NCBI RefSeq assembly: GCF_002845745.1
Contig: NZ_PIUM01000002.1
Span: 1-64,000 of the forward strand
Direction: 5' to 3'
Source of the DNA: Telmatospirillum siberiense
Lineage (GTDB): Bacteria; Pseudomonadota; Alphaproteobacteria; Rhodospirillales; Magnetospirillaceae
Length of the DNA: 64,000 nucleotides
The position numbers and the translations under genes were made by a program. The notes under the pieces were generated by a model. It worked only from the letters and a program-made list of their open reading frames with translations, made no database searches and was not told the DNA's origin. Of this stretch, positions 36,813-45,367 are shown piece after piece. Numbering within the stretch: position 1 is the stretch's first letter; the number at the start of each line of letters is the position of its first letter.

Positions 36813-37748
36813 TCAGACACCATGACGTGCCAGAAAATCCGCATGCTTCTGTGGGTCGGCGAAGAAAAAATTCTTGTGGGTTGTTTCCTCGTCCATCACT
36901 TCGAAGGGCGCGAGTGCGTTATCGTTCAGCACGAAACACCGATAACCGATGCCTCTCAACAGTGAGATCACGTCGTTCGGATGATAGCCGAACGGCTTTG
37001 CCCATTTTCGTAGCAATTCCAAGAAGATCAGGGGGCGCTGCGCCGCAATGGTTTTATATGCACCCTTGATCACGAACAATTCCGCCCCCTCCACATCGGC
37101 TTTCAGCATGTCGAGTTGGGGGCAACCTGCCTGGACATAATATTCATCGAGTGAAATCACCGGGACAGAGATTTCGACATTGGAGCTATTTGGGTGAAGT
37201 CGATTCAACGAGGCTGCCGCTGGACCAGGGTACTCGGGAATAAACAGCGTCAGTGTGCTTGCGGTTTCGCCAACCGCTGTATTGTTGGCGACGATGCAAC
37301 TCTCTCTCCTGTTAAGGACAATATTACGCTGTAATTGTGAATAGGAGAGAGGAACCGGTTCGAATGCATGGATTTTTCCACCGGGGGCGAGGTTGGCCGC
37401 CCATTGCAGCGAAAAGAAGCCAATATTGGAACCGACATCAAAAATGGTGGAAGCCCCGCGAGCTGCATCATTCAGGACCGGGCATTCCTCGCTTTCATAA
37501 TGGCCGATATTGATCAATTCGCTTGGGGCATAGCAGGAATCTTCCAGATTCCAATGCAGTCGCAGACCGCTATGCGTCACCACCACCAATTCCTCAGGAT
37601 GAATTTCGATGCTGGCGACTTCGGTACCAGAGATCAGTTCCTGGTATTGCCTGAGAATCAGATGCTTCTCCAGCATCTTCATACGGCATTCGAGTCGATC
37701 CCAGGCCCCGGAGGGGAAGGCATTGCGGATTGAAATCAGGTTGTCCAT
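36813..37748 (-). CDS. FkbM-family methyltransferase
   Basis: A 311-residue protein of the FkbM type: IFDVGSNIGFFSLQWAANLAPGGKIHAFEPVPLSYSQLQRNI (motifs I and II), VISLDEYYVQAGCPQLDMLKADVEGAELFVIKGA (the VDxLKxDVEGxE signature) and LIFLELLRKW. Members O-methylate sugars, including on LPS and glycoproteins. ATG at 37748 follows GCGAGGAAAA, a good ribosome site; the frame is open to 37838 but would overlap the preceding gene. It starts 14 bases after the epimerase/dehydratase stop, so the two are cotranscribed. Confidence 0.9.
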   Translation of the reverse strand: MDNLISIRNAFPSGAWDRLECRMKMLEKHLILRQYQELISGTEVASIEIHPEELVVVTHSGLRLHWNLEDSCYAPSELINIGHYESEECPVLNDAARGASTIFDVGSNIGFFSLQWAANLAPGGKIHAFEPVPLSYSQLQRNIVLNRRESCIVANNTAVGETASTLTLFIPEYPGPAAASLNRLHPNSSNVEISVPVISLDEYYVQAGCPQLDMLKADVEGAELFVIKGAYKTIAAQRPLIFLELLRKWAKPFGYHPNDVISLLRGIGYRCFVLNDNALAPFEVMDEETTHKNFFFADPQKHADFLARHGV

Positions 37749-37762
37749 TTTTCCTCGCGGGT

Positions 37763-38812
37763 TCAGTTTTTCTTGACGCCACCGAAGCTTTCGATCGTGC
37801 GTCGGAAGCCTTGGGCTATCGTGGTCCGGGGATGCCAACCAAGCGAGGCCAGCCGGGAGATATCGGGCGCCGATCGTTTTGGTGGGGAGGGTGATGCCGG
37901 AGCTTCGATTACCACCGACAGGCCCAACTCTCCAAACTCCTCGACCAGCAGGTCGGCCAGTCCACGAATGCTGGTTTCAACCCCGGTGCCGACGTTGTAG
38001 GGGAGGGCTCGTTGCCCCCGCAACATTACGGTGAAATAAGCCAAGGTCGCGTCGGCGATGTAGCAGAACGAGCGGGTGGCGAGGCCATCGCTTGTAATCA
38101 CGAGATTGCGTCGGGCCATGATGTCGTTGATAAAATCGGAATGGACCCAGCCGCCAGCGAGATTCATGCCTGGGCCGTAGGTGTGGAATGGCCGGACGAT
38201 CCGAGTTTCCAGGCCATATTGCTGAGCCCAGGCTGCGCACATCGTCTCGCCGACCCGCTTGCCCTCGGCATAACAGGCGCGGGCGTCAGCCGGATCAACT
38301 GGGCCATAGACATCCTCGCGCATTGGGATCTGGTGTGCCTCAGGCGATCCGCACACTTCTCCCGAAGAAAAAAAGAGGACGTGCCGGCTGCCCTGCTCGC
38401 GGCCGAGCTCGAGCATCCGGTAAGTGCCGAGCATGTTCGCGGTCAATGTTCCCGCGGGGTCAGTCATCATCTGTCGCGAATTGGCGATGCTGGCGGCATG
38501 GATGATCACGTTGACCGGTCCTTCAATGGGCGGTGGAGCGATGACATCGCCGGTGATCAGGGTGAAATCATTCCTTTCGCGCAAATGCGGGAAGCGGTTC
38601 CAGGCCTTTTGAGGGTCGCGAACCAGTCCAAGCAGACGAGTCGGACCGAAACCTTTGTGTTCCCGCATCGCCAGGAGAACCTCGACCATGTACGAGGCCA
38701 ACAGTCCGGACGCACCACTTACCAGCACGGTGGTGCCGGCAAAGGACTCCCAAGGCAGATCTGCGGCGAGGATGTCGGCTACATCTGCGCGGATTACGGG
38801 ATTCATTGCCAT
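37763..38812 (-). CDS. NAD-dependent sugar epimerase/dehydratase (extended SDR)
   Basis: A 349-residue extended short-chain dehydrogenase/reductase. It has the nucleotide-binding VLVSGASGLLASYMVEVLL near residue 28-46, the HAASIANSRQMMTDP segment, FFSSGEVCG, the catalytic YAEGK (Tyr and Lys), and RPFHTYGPGM followed by RSFCYIADA. The overall pattern is close to UDP-glucuronate decarboxylase and dTDP-glucose 4,6-dehydratase, but I cannot choose between them. It makes an activated, modified hexose or pentose. It lies between a GT2 gene and the FkbM methyltransferase gene on the same strand. Confidence 0.85.
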   Translation of the reverse strand: MAMNPVIRADVADILAADLPWESFAGTTVLVSGASGLLASYMVEVLLAMREHKGFGPTRLLGLVRDPQKAWNRFPHLRERNDFTLITGDVIAPPPIEGPVNVIIHAASIANSRQMMTDPAGTLTANMLGTYRMLELGREQGSRHVLFFSSGEVCGSPEAHQIPMREDVYGPVDPADARACYAEGKRVGETMCAAWAQQYGLETRIVRPFHTYGPGMNLAGGWVHSDFINDIMARRNLVITSDGLATRSFCYIADATLAYFTVMLRGQRALPYNVGTGVETSIRGLADLLVEEFGELGLSVVIEAPASPSPPKRSAPDISRLASLGWHPRTTIAQGFRRTIESFGGVKKN

Positions 38813-38834
38813 GATTTCATAGCTCTCTGAAAGC

Positions 38835-39851
38835 CTAGAGCGAGGACCAGAATGAATAGTAGCTTTGTCCTCGTTCTCGGTTGATGAGTCCCATGAAGTC
38901 AGAGAGATCCGTCAACAGCTCGTGGAAATCGACGTTTCTTTGATTGATCCATTTAAAGCGCAGGGCCGTGCCGATGGTGTGGATATGGTTGCTTGCCTCG
39001 ATCTGCGGCATCCCTTTTGCGAATACGGAGTGCCAGTGGCCATACCATGTGCGCAAAATCGTTTGTCGTTCCGTCTCGGAAAGATGACCGCAAATCATCG
39101 GCGAATCGATGATTCGGCAACCTTCGTAAGCGATGTATAGCGGGTAGAGGAAATGTATCGTTTGATCAAGGCCAACTTCTTCGAACCAGTGGATATCCTT
39201 TCGCTTGGTTTCCCAAACGCTAAAGTCGTAATAGTAGATAATCCGCCCGATATTGAGGAAACGGCCGCTCAAGACCTGCATCAGGGTTGAAAGCCAATCT
39301 CGATAAGGCATTTCAAATGGCATCGACATAATAAAATCAAGGATGCGGCTCATCACTTCTCGTCGGATGACGGAGTAAACCAAGTGATTTGAGTCGTCTC
39401 CAGACAGAATATAGTTGCGGCAGCGTTCCACGGCGTCAAGTTGATCGAGCGGGGGATATCGGAGGATTTCCGACGTCCTGGCCCTCTCGCGCAGGTAATC
39501 TCCCGTAATTCCGGTCAGAGAATGATCGTCGCCATGTTGCTCGATCAAGTGAAGCACCATGTCGATTGCTTTGTGTTCACAGAAATCGTCGTCCCCAAAG
39601 CCCACAACGAAATCACCGCGCGCCAACTTGAATGCTTCCTGAGTGTTCTGCCAAGCGAGGCAGTAGTCAGTGAATATGATGTCGCAATTTTCAGCTTCTA
39701 TCCGTGAAAGCAGGTCTCTTTTTTTTGGATCGCACGAATTGTCGCGAATTACGACCTGTATGTCTTTGCTACCCCAGGAGCAATACTCGAAAAGTCGTGC
39801 GCAGGTCGAAAGGGTCGCTCGGTTGCTGGGGATTACGATAGAAAGTTTCAT
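38835..39851 (-). CDS. Family 2 glycosyltransferase
   Basis: A 338-residue protein opening with the GT-A signature MKLSIVIPSNRATLSTCARLFEYCSWGSKDIQVVIRDNS and the metal-binding FVVGFGDDDFCEHKAIDMVLHLI. The second half (ILRYPPLDQLDAVERCRNYILSGD and onward) is less conserved and presumably holds acceptor specificity. It is a cytoplasmic glycosyltransferase without membrane segments. Base composition is lower in GC than the flagellar genes. It ends 22 bases before the epimerase gene start, within the minus-strand cluster. Confidence 0.85.
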   Translation of the reverse strand: MKLSIVIPSNRATLSTCARLFEYCSWGSKDIQVVIRDNSCDPKKRDLLSRIEAENCDIIFTDYCLAWQNTQEAFKLARGDFVVGFGDDDFCEHKAIDMVLHLIEQHGDDHSLTGITGDYLRERARTSEILRYPPLDQLDAVERCRNYILSGDDSNHLVYSVIRREVMSRILDFIMSMPFEMPYRDWLSTLMQVLSGRFLNIGRIIYYYDFSVWETKRKDIHWFEEVGLDQTIHFLYPLYIAYEGCRIIDSPMICGHLSETERQTILRTWYGHWHSVFAKGMPQIEASNHIHTIGTALRFKWINQRNVDFHELLTDLSDFMGLINRERGQSYYSFWSSL

Positions 39852-40100
39852 GATGTACTACTGCCTAAGGTTAGCGATCCGCAGGGTACACGACTTTTCG
39901 TGTTAGTGGCGCAACATGGAAGAGAGGTCTGTCACACAATCAAGTCCGGCTCGTCTGGTCGGGGCAAACGATTGATATATTTATTATCGCTGCCACGTTG
40001 CGGCGGGAGTCGGGGAGAGGTTCCCAAGGCCATTCACGCTGCTTAATTTTGCGTCACTGATAAAAGTGTGGCGATGAACAGGGGGGGGGACTCCGGAACG

Positions 40101-40904
40101 TCACTCCGCCAATACCGTCAGTCCTGCTGCCCAATATTCAGCGGCCTGGTCAAAATGGACGCGGCGGTTGAAGGTCAAATTCCGACCGTAGGCCTCCAGA
40201 TGGTATGCCGTCTGGAGTTTTTCGGCGCTCAGGGCGGCGAGCCATAACAATGGCGGATAGGCATCCGGGTTCAGAAGCAGGCTGGGGGACCCGGCAAAGG
40301 CCGCGCAGGTATCGGCGCCGCCCGCCAGCAGGAACGTATCCGGCAGTCTTCGCACTTGTTCGACGGACGCCGGCACTGAATATTCCTGTAGCGCCAGGAA
40401 GAAATAACCGACAACGGTCGTCCGGGAAACGGCTTGCAGCAAGCGGTCGTGGCGAGAGCCTCCGGTCACGGACAATTGACCTGTCAGGCTGCCTTTGTGA
40501 TGTCGGGTGTAGCTGGACTGGGGATGGGCATCGAGGAAAGACTTCTCCACCGCTGGCAAGTAGATCTTATCCAGGTCCGAGCCAATGTCTCGGGACAGTG
40601 CATCGGGCATTCTGGGCAGGAAAAATGGGAGGTGGATGCCTTTGGCCAATCCACTTGTGGCAGGATCCCGGCTGACCTTGTCCAGCACGGACCGCGCTTG
40701 TCGTTCGAAATCATCGCGCGACAGGCCCCCGTCATCGTTCAGTGCGCCGGCTATGCGGGAATGGATGGCGGAATAGTCGATTTCGGGCTGAATGCAGACG
40801 AAACGGCGGCGAGTCCGTCTATGTACCTCCGCCTTCAAGTCTGATGATGGCACGCACCGGCCATGTTCATCAAAAATGGCGAGATCAATAATTGCGTCTG
40901 GCAT
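40101..40904 (-). CDS. Unrecognised protein beside radical-SAM genes
   Basis: A 267-residue protein I do not recognise. It begins MPDAIIDLAIFDEHGRCVPSSDLKAEVHRRTRRRFVCIQPEID, has no signal peptide or membrane span, a mixed helical profile and a Leu/Ala-rich C-terminal third (PPLLWLAALSAEKLQTAYHLEAYGRNLTFNRRVHFDQAAEYWAAGL). AGGTGG stands just before the ATG, so translation is credible. It is downstream of two radical-SAM/SPASM-type genes on the same strand, which makes it a candidate partner or substrate carrier. It is followed by a 249-base gap with no visible gene. Confidence 0.65.
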   Translation of the reverse strand: MPDAIIDLAIFDEHGRCVPSSDLKAEVHRRTRRRFVCIQPEIDYSAIHSRIAGALNDDGGLSRDDFERQARSVLDKVSRDPATSGLAKGIHLPFFLPRMPDALSRDIGSDLDKIYLPAVEKSFLDAHPQSSYTRHHKGSLTGQLSVTGGSRHDRLLQAVSRTTVVGYFFLALQEYSVPASVEQVRRLPDTFLLAGGADTCAAFAGSPSLLLNPDAYPPLLWLAALSAEKLQTAYHLEAYGRNLTFNRRVHFDQAAEYWAAGLTVLAE

Positions 40905-40973
40905 AATCCACCTTCGTTGCCCAAAAAGACTGGGATAAAAATCTGCGGTACCCGGCTCGGAGCCGTCGAGGCG

Positions 40974-42083
40974 TCAGGGTATCAGCTTGTCCTCATCCGA
41001 AAAGCCCTGTCCCCAAGGCAGGGGCAGAAGTTTGGCGTCTGCGGTTTTTTCTGTATGCATCTTGATGAACTGGGGGTCCTCGCCGATCAGGCAGTCCGGT
41101 CGATAGGGGCCCAGCCACGGATTACGCATACCGCGTGCCAGAACTTCCTTCAACGAGGTTTCCCGGAGATTGCCCAACGAGAAATCAATATACGGGCAAG
41201 GCGTCACTTCCATAGACGACGTCACCGTGATGATCCCTTTGACCGTGATGCATCCCTTGAAGGAGCCGTAAGAAGGGGTCATGTGCGTGAAAACGTTGTA
41301 TTTTTTCTCCAGTTCACGCAGAAAGTCCGCTTCCTCCTTGTCGATAACGAACTCGGGGTGCTGTGTGCATGAACCGGTCGGCTTGGCGTAGGACACATAG
41401 AGGCCGATGCCGTGTTTGGTGGCGAATTCGCAGAAATCCAGGAATTCCTTCGTGTGTGCTCGGCCCTTGATCAGAACGGTTTGGATGATCAGGTTCAGGC
41501 CGGCATCAAGGCACGCATATATGCCGCGCATGGCTCGCTTGTAGGCGCCGGGCTTGTTGCGGAAAGCGTCATGCTCGGCCTCGATAAAGCTGTCGATCGA
41601 TATCTGGGCCTTTTCCACGCCGATCGACTTGATATGTTTGGCGCGGGCTTCGTCCATAAACCAACCGTTGGTGTCGGTGATGACGTAATGTTTTTCGGGA
41701 TCGATGGCGGCCACCACTTCGTCGAAATCTCTCATCACCAAAGGTTCTCCTCCGGTAATGACGAAACGGGCCAGCCCCAGTTCATCGGCCTGTCGCGATA
41801 GCGTGCGGACGTCGTCCATGTTCATTTTGCGACGCTCATCCGTCACCCCGGTTTTTTCCAGATGGCGGTCCATATAGAATTCGGCGGAGCAATGGGTGCA
41901 TTGGAAATTGCACAAATAACTTTTTTCAAGGCGGATAATCGGGCTGATTTCTCCTCGTTCTTCCATGACGGCGATCTGTGCCAGTTTGTCGGCCACGTAA
42001 GGTTTGCGCGACCGCAGGTCGTTTCGCTTGGTCAACTCGGCTGAGGTGAGCTTGCTGTCAACAGAGTCGTTAGTAGCGGCCAT
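40974..42083 (-). CDS. Radical SAM protein (SPASM-like)
   Basis: A 369-residue protein. The cluster motif is CNFQCTHC (Cys58, Cys62, Cys65), with FVITGGEPLVMRDFDEVV, ITDTNGWFMDE, AQISIDSFIEAEHDAF and a C-terminal CITVKGIITVTSSMEVTPCPYIDFSLGNL region that resembles a SPASM/twitch auxiliary-cluster segment, ending with a Cys in RPDCLIGED. The frame is open to 42302, but ATG at 42083 has GGAG 9 bases upstream and is the best start; an ATG at 42101 has no ribosome site. It lies between another radical-SAM gene and an unknown gene on the same strand. Confidence 0.87.
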   Translation of the reverse strand: MAATNDSVDSKLTSAELTKRNDLRSRKPYVADKLAQIAVMEERGEISPIIRLEKSYLCNFQCTHCSAEFYMDRHLEKTGVTDERRKMNMDDVRTLSRQADELGLARFVITGGEPLVMRDFDEVVAAIDPEKHYVITDTNGWFMDEARAKHIKSIGVEKAQISIDSFIEAEHDAFRNKPGAYKRAMRGIYACLDAGLNLIIQTVLIKGRAHTKEFLDFCEFATKHGIGLYVSYAKPTGSCTQHPEFVIDKEEADFLRELEKKYNVFTHMTPSYGSFKGCITVKGIITVTSSMEVTPCPYIDFSLGNLRETSLKEVLARGMRNPWLGPYRPDCLIGEDPQFIKMHTEKTADAKLLPLPWGQGFSDEDKLIP

Positions 42084-42416
42084 AGGGATGAACTCCGTCA
42101 TTCGGAAAGAACTGAAGAGGGCGGTGCAGCATGAGATCGAAGCCGTGTTCTTCGCTGGCGTCTGCCGATGGTCGAGAAGACCCGGGCGACGCCGCCGGAA
42201 GTGGGGCGGACGAAAAAATCGATCGGAGGCACCGTATCGTATATCGAGGTTAAACCATACTTCGAGCTTATGAAGAATTGGTAAATCATCGGCTCCACCC
42301 AAGCGGTTCCGGCCACAATTCCTTTCCGCAAGAAATGGTTATCTGATAAATTGCTATACACGGACTTTTATTGTCTATATTCCGGCAGCCCGATCCTTGT
42401 GATGGCTGGATATCTA
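42084..42416. other. Gap between two radical-SAM genes
   Basis: This 333-base stretch holds no supportable gene. The open frame that enters it from the left is only an upstream extension without a ribosome site. The segment near 42340-42400 is AT-rich (for example a TATACACGG...TTGTCTATATTCC region), compatible with a promoter for the 42083 gene, but I found no convincing boxes. Confidence 0.45.
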
Positions 42417-43433
42417 TCAAAGATAGAATGGCATTAGGCGCTCTACGTCGTTGCGGAGATCATCTTCGGGAAATAGCCGGTATTTGATGATATTGCAGTT
42501 CTTGCAGGCGTGGGAGGCCTGATCGCATCCGTGCAACTGGCTCAGTCGGAACTTACGGAAAGTTTCGCTGTTCCATATCTCCACCATGCTCTGTTCCCGA
42601 CAATCGCCCATGATGGCCGGGTAATCCCATGAGTAGCAGGGAACGATCTTGCCGTCGGGGTTTATCTGCATATGGAAGAAGGGCTGGGGGCAGACTTTGA
42701 CGTCGGTGACGGGCAGGCCGTATTGGGTGAGGCGTTTCTCCCGGTCTCCGAGGATGTCGTCGTAGTTGACCGAGTCGTGGATCGGGACGGTGTTTTCAAC
42801 GGCGATGGTGTCGCAGACCTTGCCGAAAATATCATGGAAGCGCTGCCGGTCCGCGTCGTCGTCCAAAGCGGTGTCGACGATTTTGACGTAAAGATGGGCC
42901 TTGCCTTTGTTGCGGTAGAAGTAGGCCAAGTTATCCACGAACCGCTCGAAATCAATGCGGGTGCGGCTTTCCTGCCAGTATTTGTCGGCGCTGGTTCCTT
43001 GAACGGACACCACCAACCGGTTCAGTCCGGCTTCGAGCAGGGCGTCGCTCATGGTCGGCGTGAGCAGTACCGCGTTGCTCACGATTTCAATCGTGTTGGC
43101 AATGCGTCGCTCGGCTGTGTAGCGGATCATGTCGACGAGCTTTTTGTGGATCAGGGGTTCTCCGATTCCCACGAACCGCAGCACTTTGATCTTCTCGGGA
43201 AAACCCGACATGTCATCGACGCATTTGCGGTAAAGGTCGTAATCCAGGAGTGTCTTGTCGGAAATGAACCCGTGCAGGGACTTGTCGACAGAAAAAATGC
43301 AGTAATTGCATTTCAGGTTGCAGGCATAAACTGGGAACACCTGGACGACAAAGGGGGTTTTCAATGGCAACGAGTCCGCCAGTCTCCGACGGGTTCCTCC
43401 CGGTGCGTGGCCGCTGATGTCGATTGCCGTCAA
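42417..43433 (-). CDS. Radical SAM/SPASM protein
   Basis: A 338-residue protein with CNLKCNYC (Cys38, Cys42, Cys45), FVGIGEPLIHKKLVDMI in place of GGEP, IEIVSNAVLLT, LVVSVQGTS, and a full SPASM segment: VCPQPFFHMQINPDGKIVPCYSWDYPAIMGDC, then EIWNSETFRKFRLSQL, GCDQASHACKNCNI. SPASM members often modify peptides or sugars using an auxiliary iron-sulfur cluster. TTG at 43433 has AGGAG upstream and gives the cleanest start; the frame is open to TTG 43496, so the start is uncertain. It is the first gene of a minus-strand group and divergent from the NeuB-like operon. Confidence 0.87.
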   Translation of the reverse strand: MTAIDISGHAPGGTRRRLADSLPLKTPFVVQVFPVYACNLKCNYCIFSVDKSLHGFISDKTLLDYDLYRKCVDDMSGFPEKIKVLRFVGIGEPLIHKKLVDMIRYTAERRIANTIEIVSNAVLLTPTMSDALLEAGLNRLVVSVQGTSADKYWQESRTRIDFERFVDNLAYFYRNKGKAHLYVKIVDTALDDDADRQRFHDIFGKVCDTIAVENTVPIHDSVNYDDILGDREKRLTQYGLPVTDVKVCPQPFFHMQINPDGKIVPCYSWDYPAIMGDCREQSMVEIWNSETFRKFRLSQLHGCDQASHACKNCNIIKYRLFPEDDLRNDVERLMPFYL

Positions 43434-43858
43434 AGTGTTTCGCTCCTGGAAGGTTCCGGAAGGCGCTCGTCTATTACCCACGACCGATGCGAACAAGCCG
43501 CCACAATAAACCTAAGTTTTCGCTCGTGGAATATAGAAGGGCAATCGCTAAGATTCGGTTAGGTTCTTTTCAAAAAAAAGACCCGGAAAATTTTGTCAAC
43601 AAGAGATGTGGGGACATTCTGCTGGATGCAACCGCCTGAACAATGACCTCCTCCTGATATGAAACTGTTAGAGTTGAGGGCCTCCACCCCATCACTTCTA
43701 TATTACGCAGATGCCATCCTGGGTAAACGCTCTCGCCCGAAGAGCGCATTTGTAATTTTTACCTTTATGCAAGGATGTATCTGCTATCGTTGCGCAATTC
43801 CATATCCGGATTGACGATTAGCTGCCGGTGAAGGACTGATAAACTGCGAGGCCGTCGG
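43434..43858. promoter_or_regulatory. Divergent promoter region of the radical-SAM and NeuB-like operons
   Basis: This 425-base AT-rich stretch separates two divergent operons and holds no gene. A perfect TTGACA lies on the minus strand at 43599-43594, but no good -10 box follows at proper distance, so the promoter call is tentative. On the plus side GAGG stands 8 bases before the 43859 ATG. Confidence 0.35.
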
Positions 43859-45364
43859 ATGACTGGATTCTGTGAAGCTCCCCTGTTCGTTTTGGAAATC
43901 GCCAATAATCATATGGGGGATGTCGAGCACGGGCTTCGCGTCATTCGCGAATTCGCCGAGGTCTGCCGGCCTTATCCTTTCAAGTTCGCATTCAAGCTTC
44001 AGTACCGTCATCTCGACAGTCTGATCCATCCCGATTTTATCGCGCGGACGGACATCAAATACATCAAACGCTTTTCGGAAACACGGCTGTCTCGTGCGGA
44101 TACCGGGCGCCTGGTGCGCGAGATCAAGGATCAGGGCTTTATCGCCATGTGCACGCCTTTCGACGAGGCGTCGGTGGATTTGATCCTCGAGGATGGCTTC
44201 GACATCCTGAAGATTGCCAGTTGTTCCTTCTTCGACTGGCCGCTGCTCGAAAAGGTTGTGGACGCCGACCGGCCCGTCATCGCGTCTACTGCCGGCGTGG
44301 CCCCGTCCGATATCGACAAGGTGGTAACCTTCCTGCGTAATCGCAAGAAGCATTTCGCATTGATGCATTGCGTGGCCGAATATCCGACACCGTCCGAGAA
44401 GCTGGAAATCAATCAGATCGATTTCCTCAAGGCTCGCTATCCCGACGTGCCGATCGGTTATTCCACCCACGAGAATCCATCCCTGACCCTGCCGGTCGGA
44501 TTGGCGATCGCGAAAGGCTGTACCATTTTCGAAAAGCACATCGGCGTGCCCACGGACCGATATGCGCTGAATGCCTATTCGGCAACTCCCACGCAGGTGG
44601 CGGCCTGGTTGGAAACGGCACAGCAGGCATTGCACTGCTGCGGTTCCACTTCTGGCCGCGCGCAGCCGTCTCAGGCCGAGGCAGACAGCCTGTTCGCGCT
44701 CCGACGAGGCGGTTACGCCAAACGGCACATTGCCGCGGGAGAGCGGATTACGGATGCCGATGTCTTCTTTGCCATTCCGACCCAGCCTGGGCATGTGACG
44801 GCCAATGACTGGTCCAAATATACGCAGTTTTATGCCGAACGCGCGATTGAGCCCAACCAGCCCGTGTTGGTGGACAATACCCGCCAGATCAATACCAGGG
44901 ATACCGTGCTGAATATCGTGGAGCGGGTAAAGGCCCTGTTACGCAAGGGAAATATCATCGTTCCCGGTCAGGCGGAGCTTGAGATATCGCATCATTATGG
45001 GCTCGAGCGCTTCGATGAATGCGGCATTACCATGATCACGGTCGTCAATCGGGAGTATTGCAAGAAGCTGATCGTGGTCCTGCCGGGCCAGCGACATCCC
45101 GAGCAGTACCATAATCTCAAGGAGGAAACCTTCGTCGTGCTGCATGGCAGTCTCGAACTGACGCTGAATGGTGCGGTCCAGACATATGGAGCTGGTTCCG
45201 TGGCCGTGGTTGAGCGGGGGGTGAAACATGCCTTCGAGAGCGCTGAAGGCGTGGTCTTCGAGGAAATCTCCTCCACCCATTACGTGAACGATTCGTTCTA
45301 TACGGATTCCCGGATCGGGGAGAATAAACAGCGCAAAACCGTTCTTAGCTATTGGCTGGACTGA
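43859..45364 (+). CDS. NeuB-like sugar acid synthase with SAF and cupin domains
   Basis: A 501-residue protein. Residues 1-270 match the NeuB TIM barrel that condenses phosphoenolpyruvate with a sugar: LEIANNHMGDVEHGLRVIREF, FKLQYR, KYIKRFSETRLS, GFIAMCTPFDEASVDLI, LKIASCSFFDWPLL, HCVAEYPTP, IGYSTHE and IFEKHIGVPTDRYALNAYSATP. Residues about 282-345 are a SAF-like domain (GGYAKRHIAAGERITDADVFFAIP). The last 130 residues are a cupin-like barrel (HPEQYHNLKEETFVVLHGSLELTLNG, GVKHAFESAEGVVFEE), an unusual addition that may bind a sugar or shield a product. Reaction by homology: nonulosonic-acid-type synthesis. It opens a plus-strand operon with genes spaced 3 to 22 bases or overlapping. Confidence 0.85.
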   Translation: MTGFCEAPLFVLEIANNHMGDVEHGLRVIREFAEVCRPYPFKFAFKLQYRHLDSLIHPDFIARTDIKYIKRFSETRLSRADTGRLVREIKDQGFIAMCTPFDEASVDLILEDGFDILKIASCSFFDWPLLEKVVDADRPVIASTAGVAPSDIDKVVTFLRNRKKHFALMHCVAEYPTPSEKLEINQIDFLKARYPDVPIGYSTHENPSLTLPVGLAIAKGCTIFEKHIGVPTDRYALNAYSATPTQVAAWLETAQQALHCCGSTSGRAQPSQAEADSLFALRRGGYAKRHIAAGERITDADVFFAIPTQPGHVTANDWSKYTQFYAERAIEPNQPVLVDNTRQINTRDTVLNIVERVKALLRKGNIIVPGQAELEISHHYGLERFDECGITMITVVNREYCKKLIVVLPGQRHPEQYHNLKEETFVVLHGSLELTLNGAVQTYGAGSVAVVERGVKHAFESAEGVVFEEISSTHYVNDSFYTDSRIGENKQRKTVLSYWLD

Positions 45365-45367
45365 ATA

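Noticed and set aside
42084-42302. N-terminal extension of the radical-SAM gene at 40974
   Set aside because: Arg-rich unlike the core, no ribosome site; ATG at 42083 has GGAG and matches family length.
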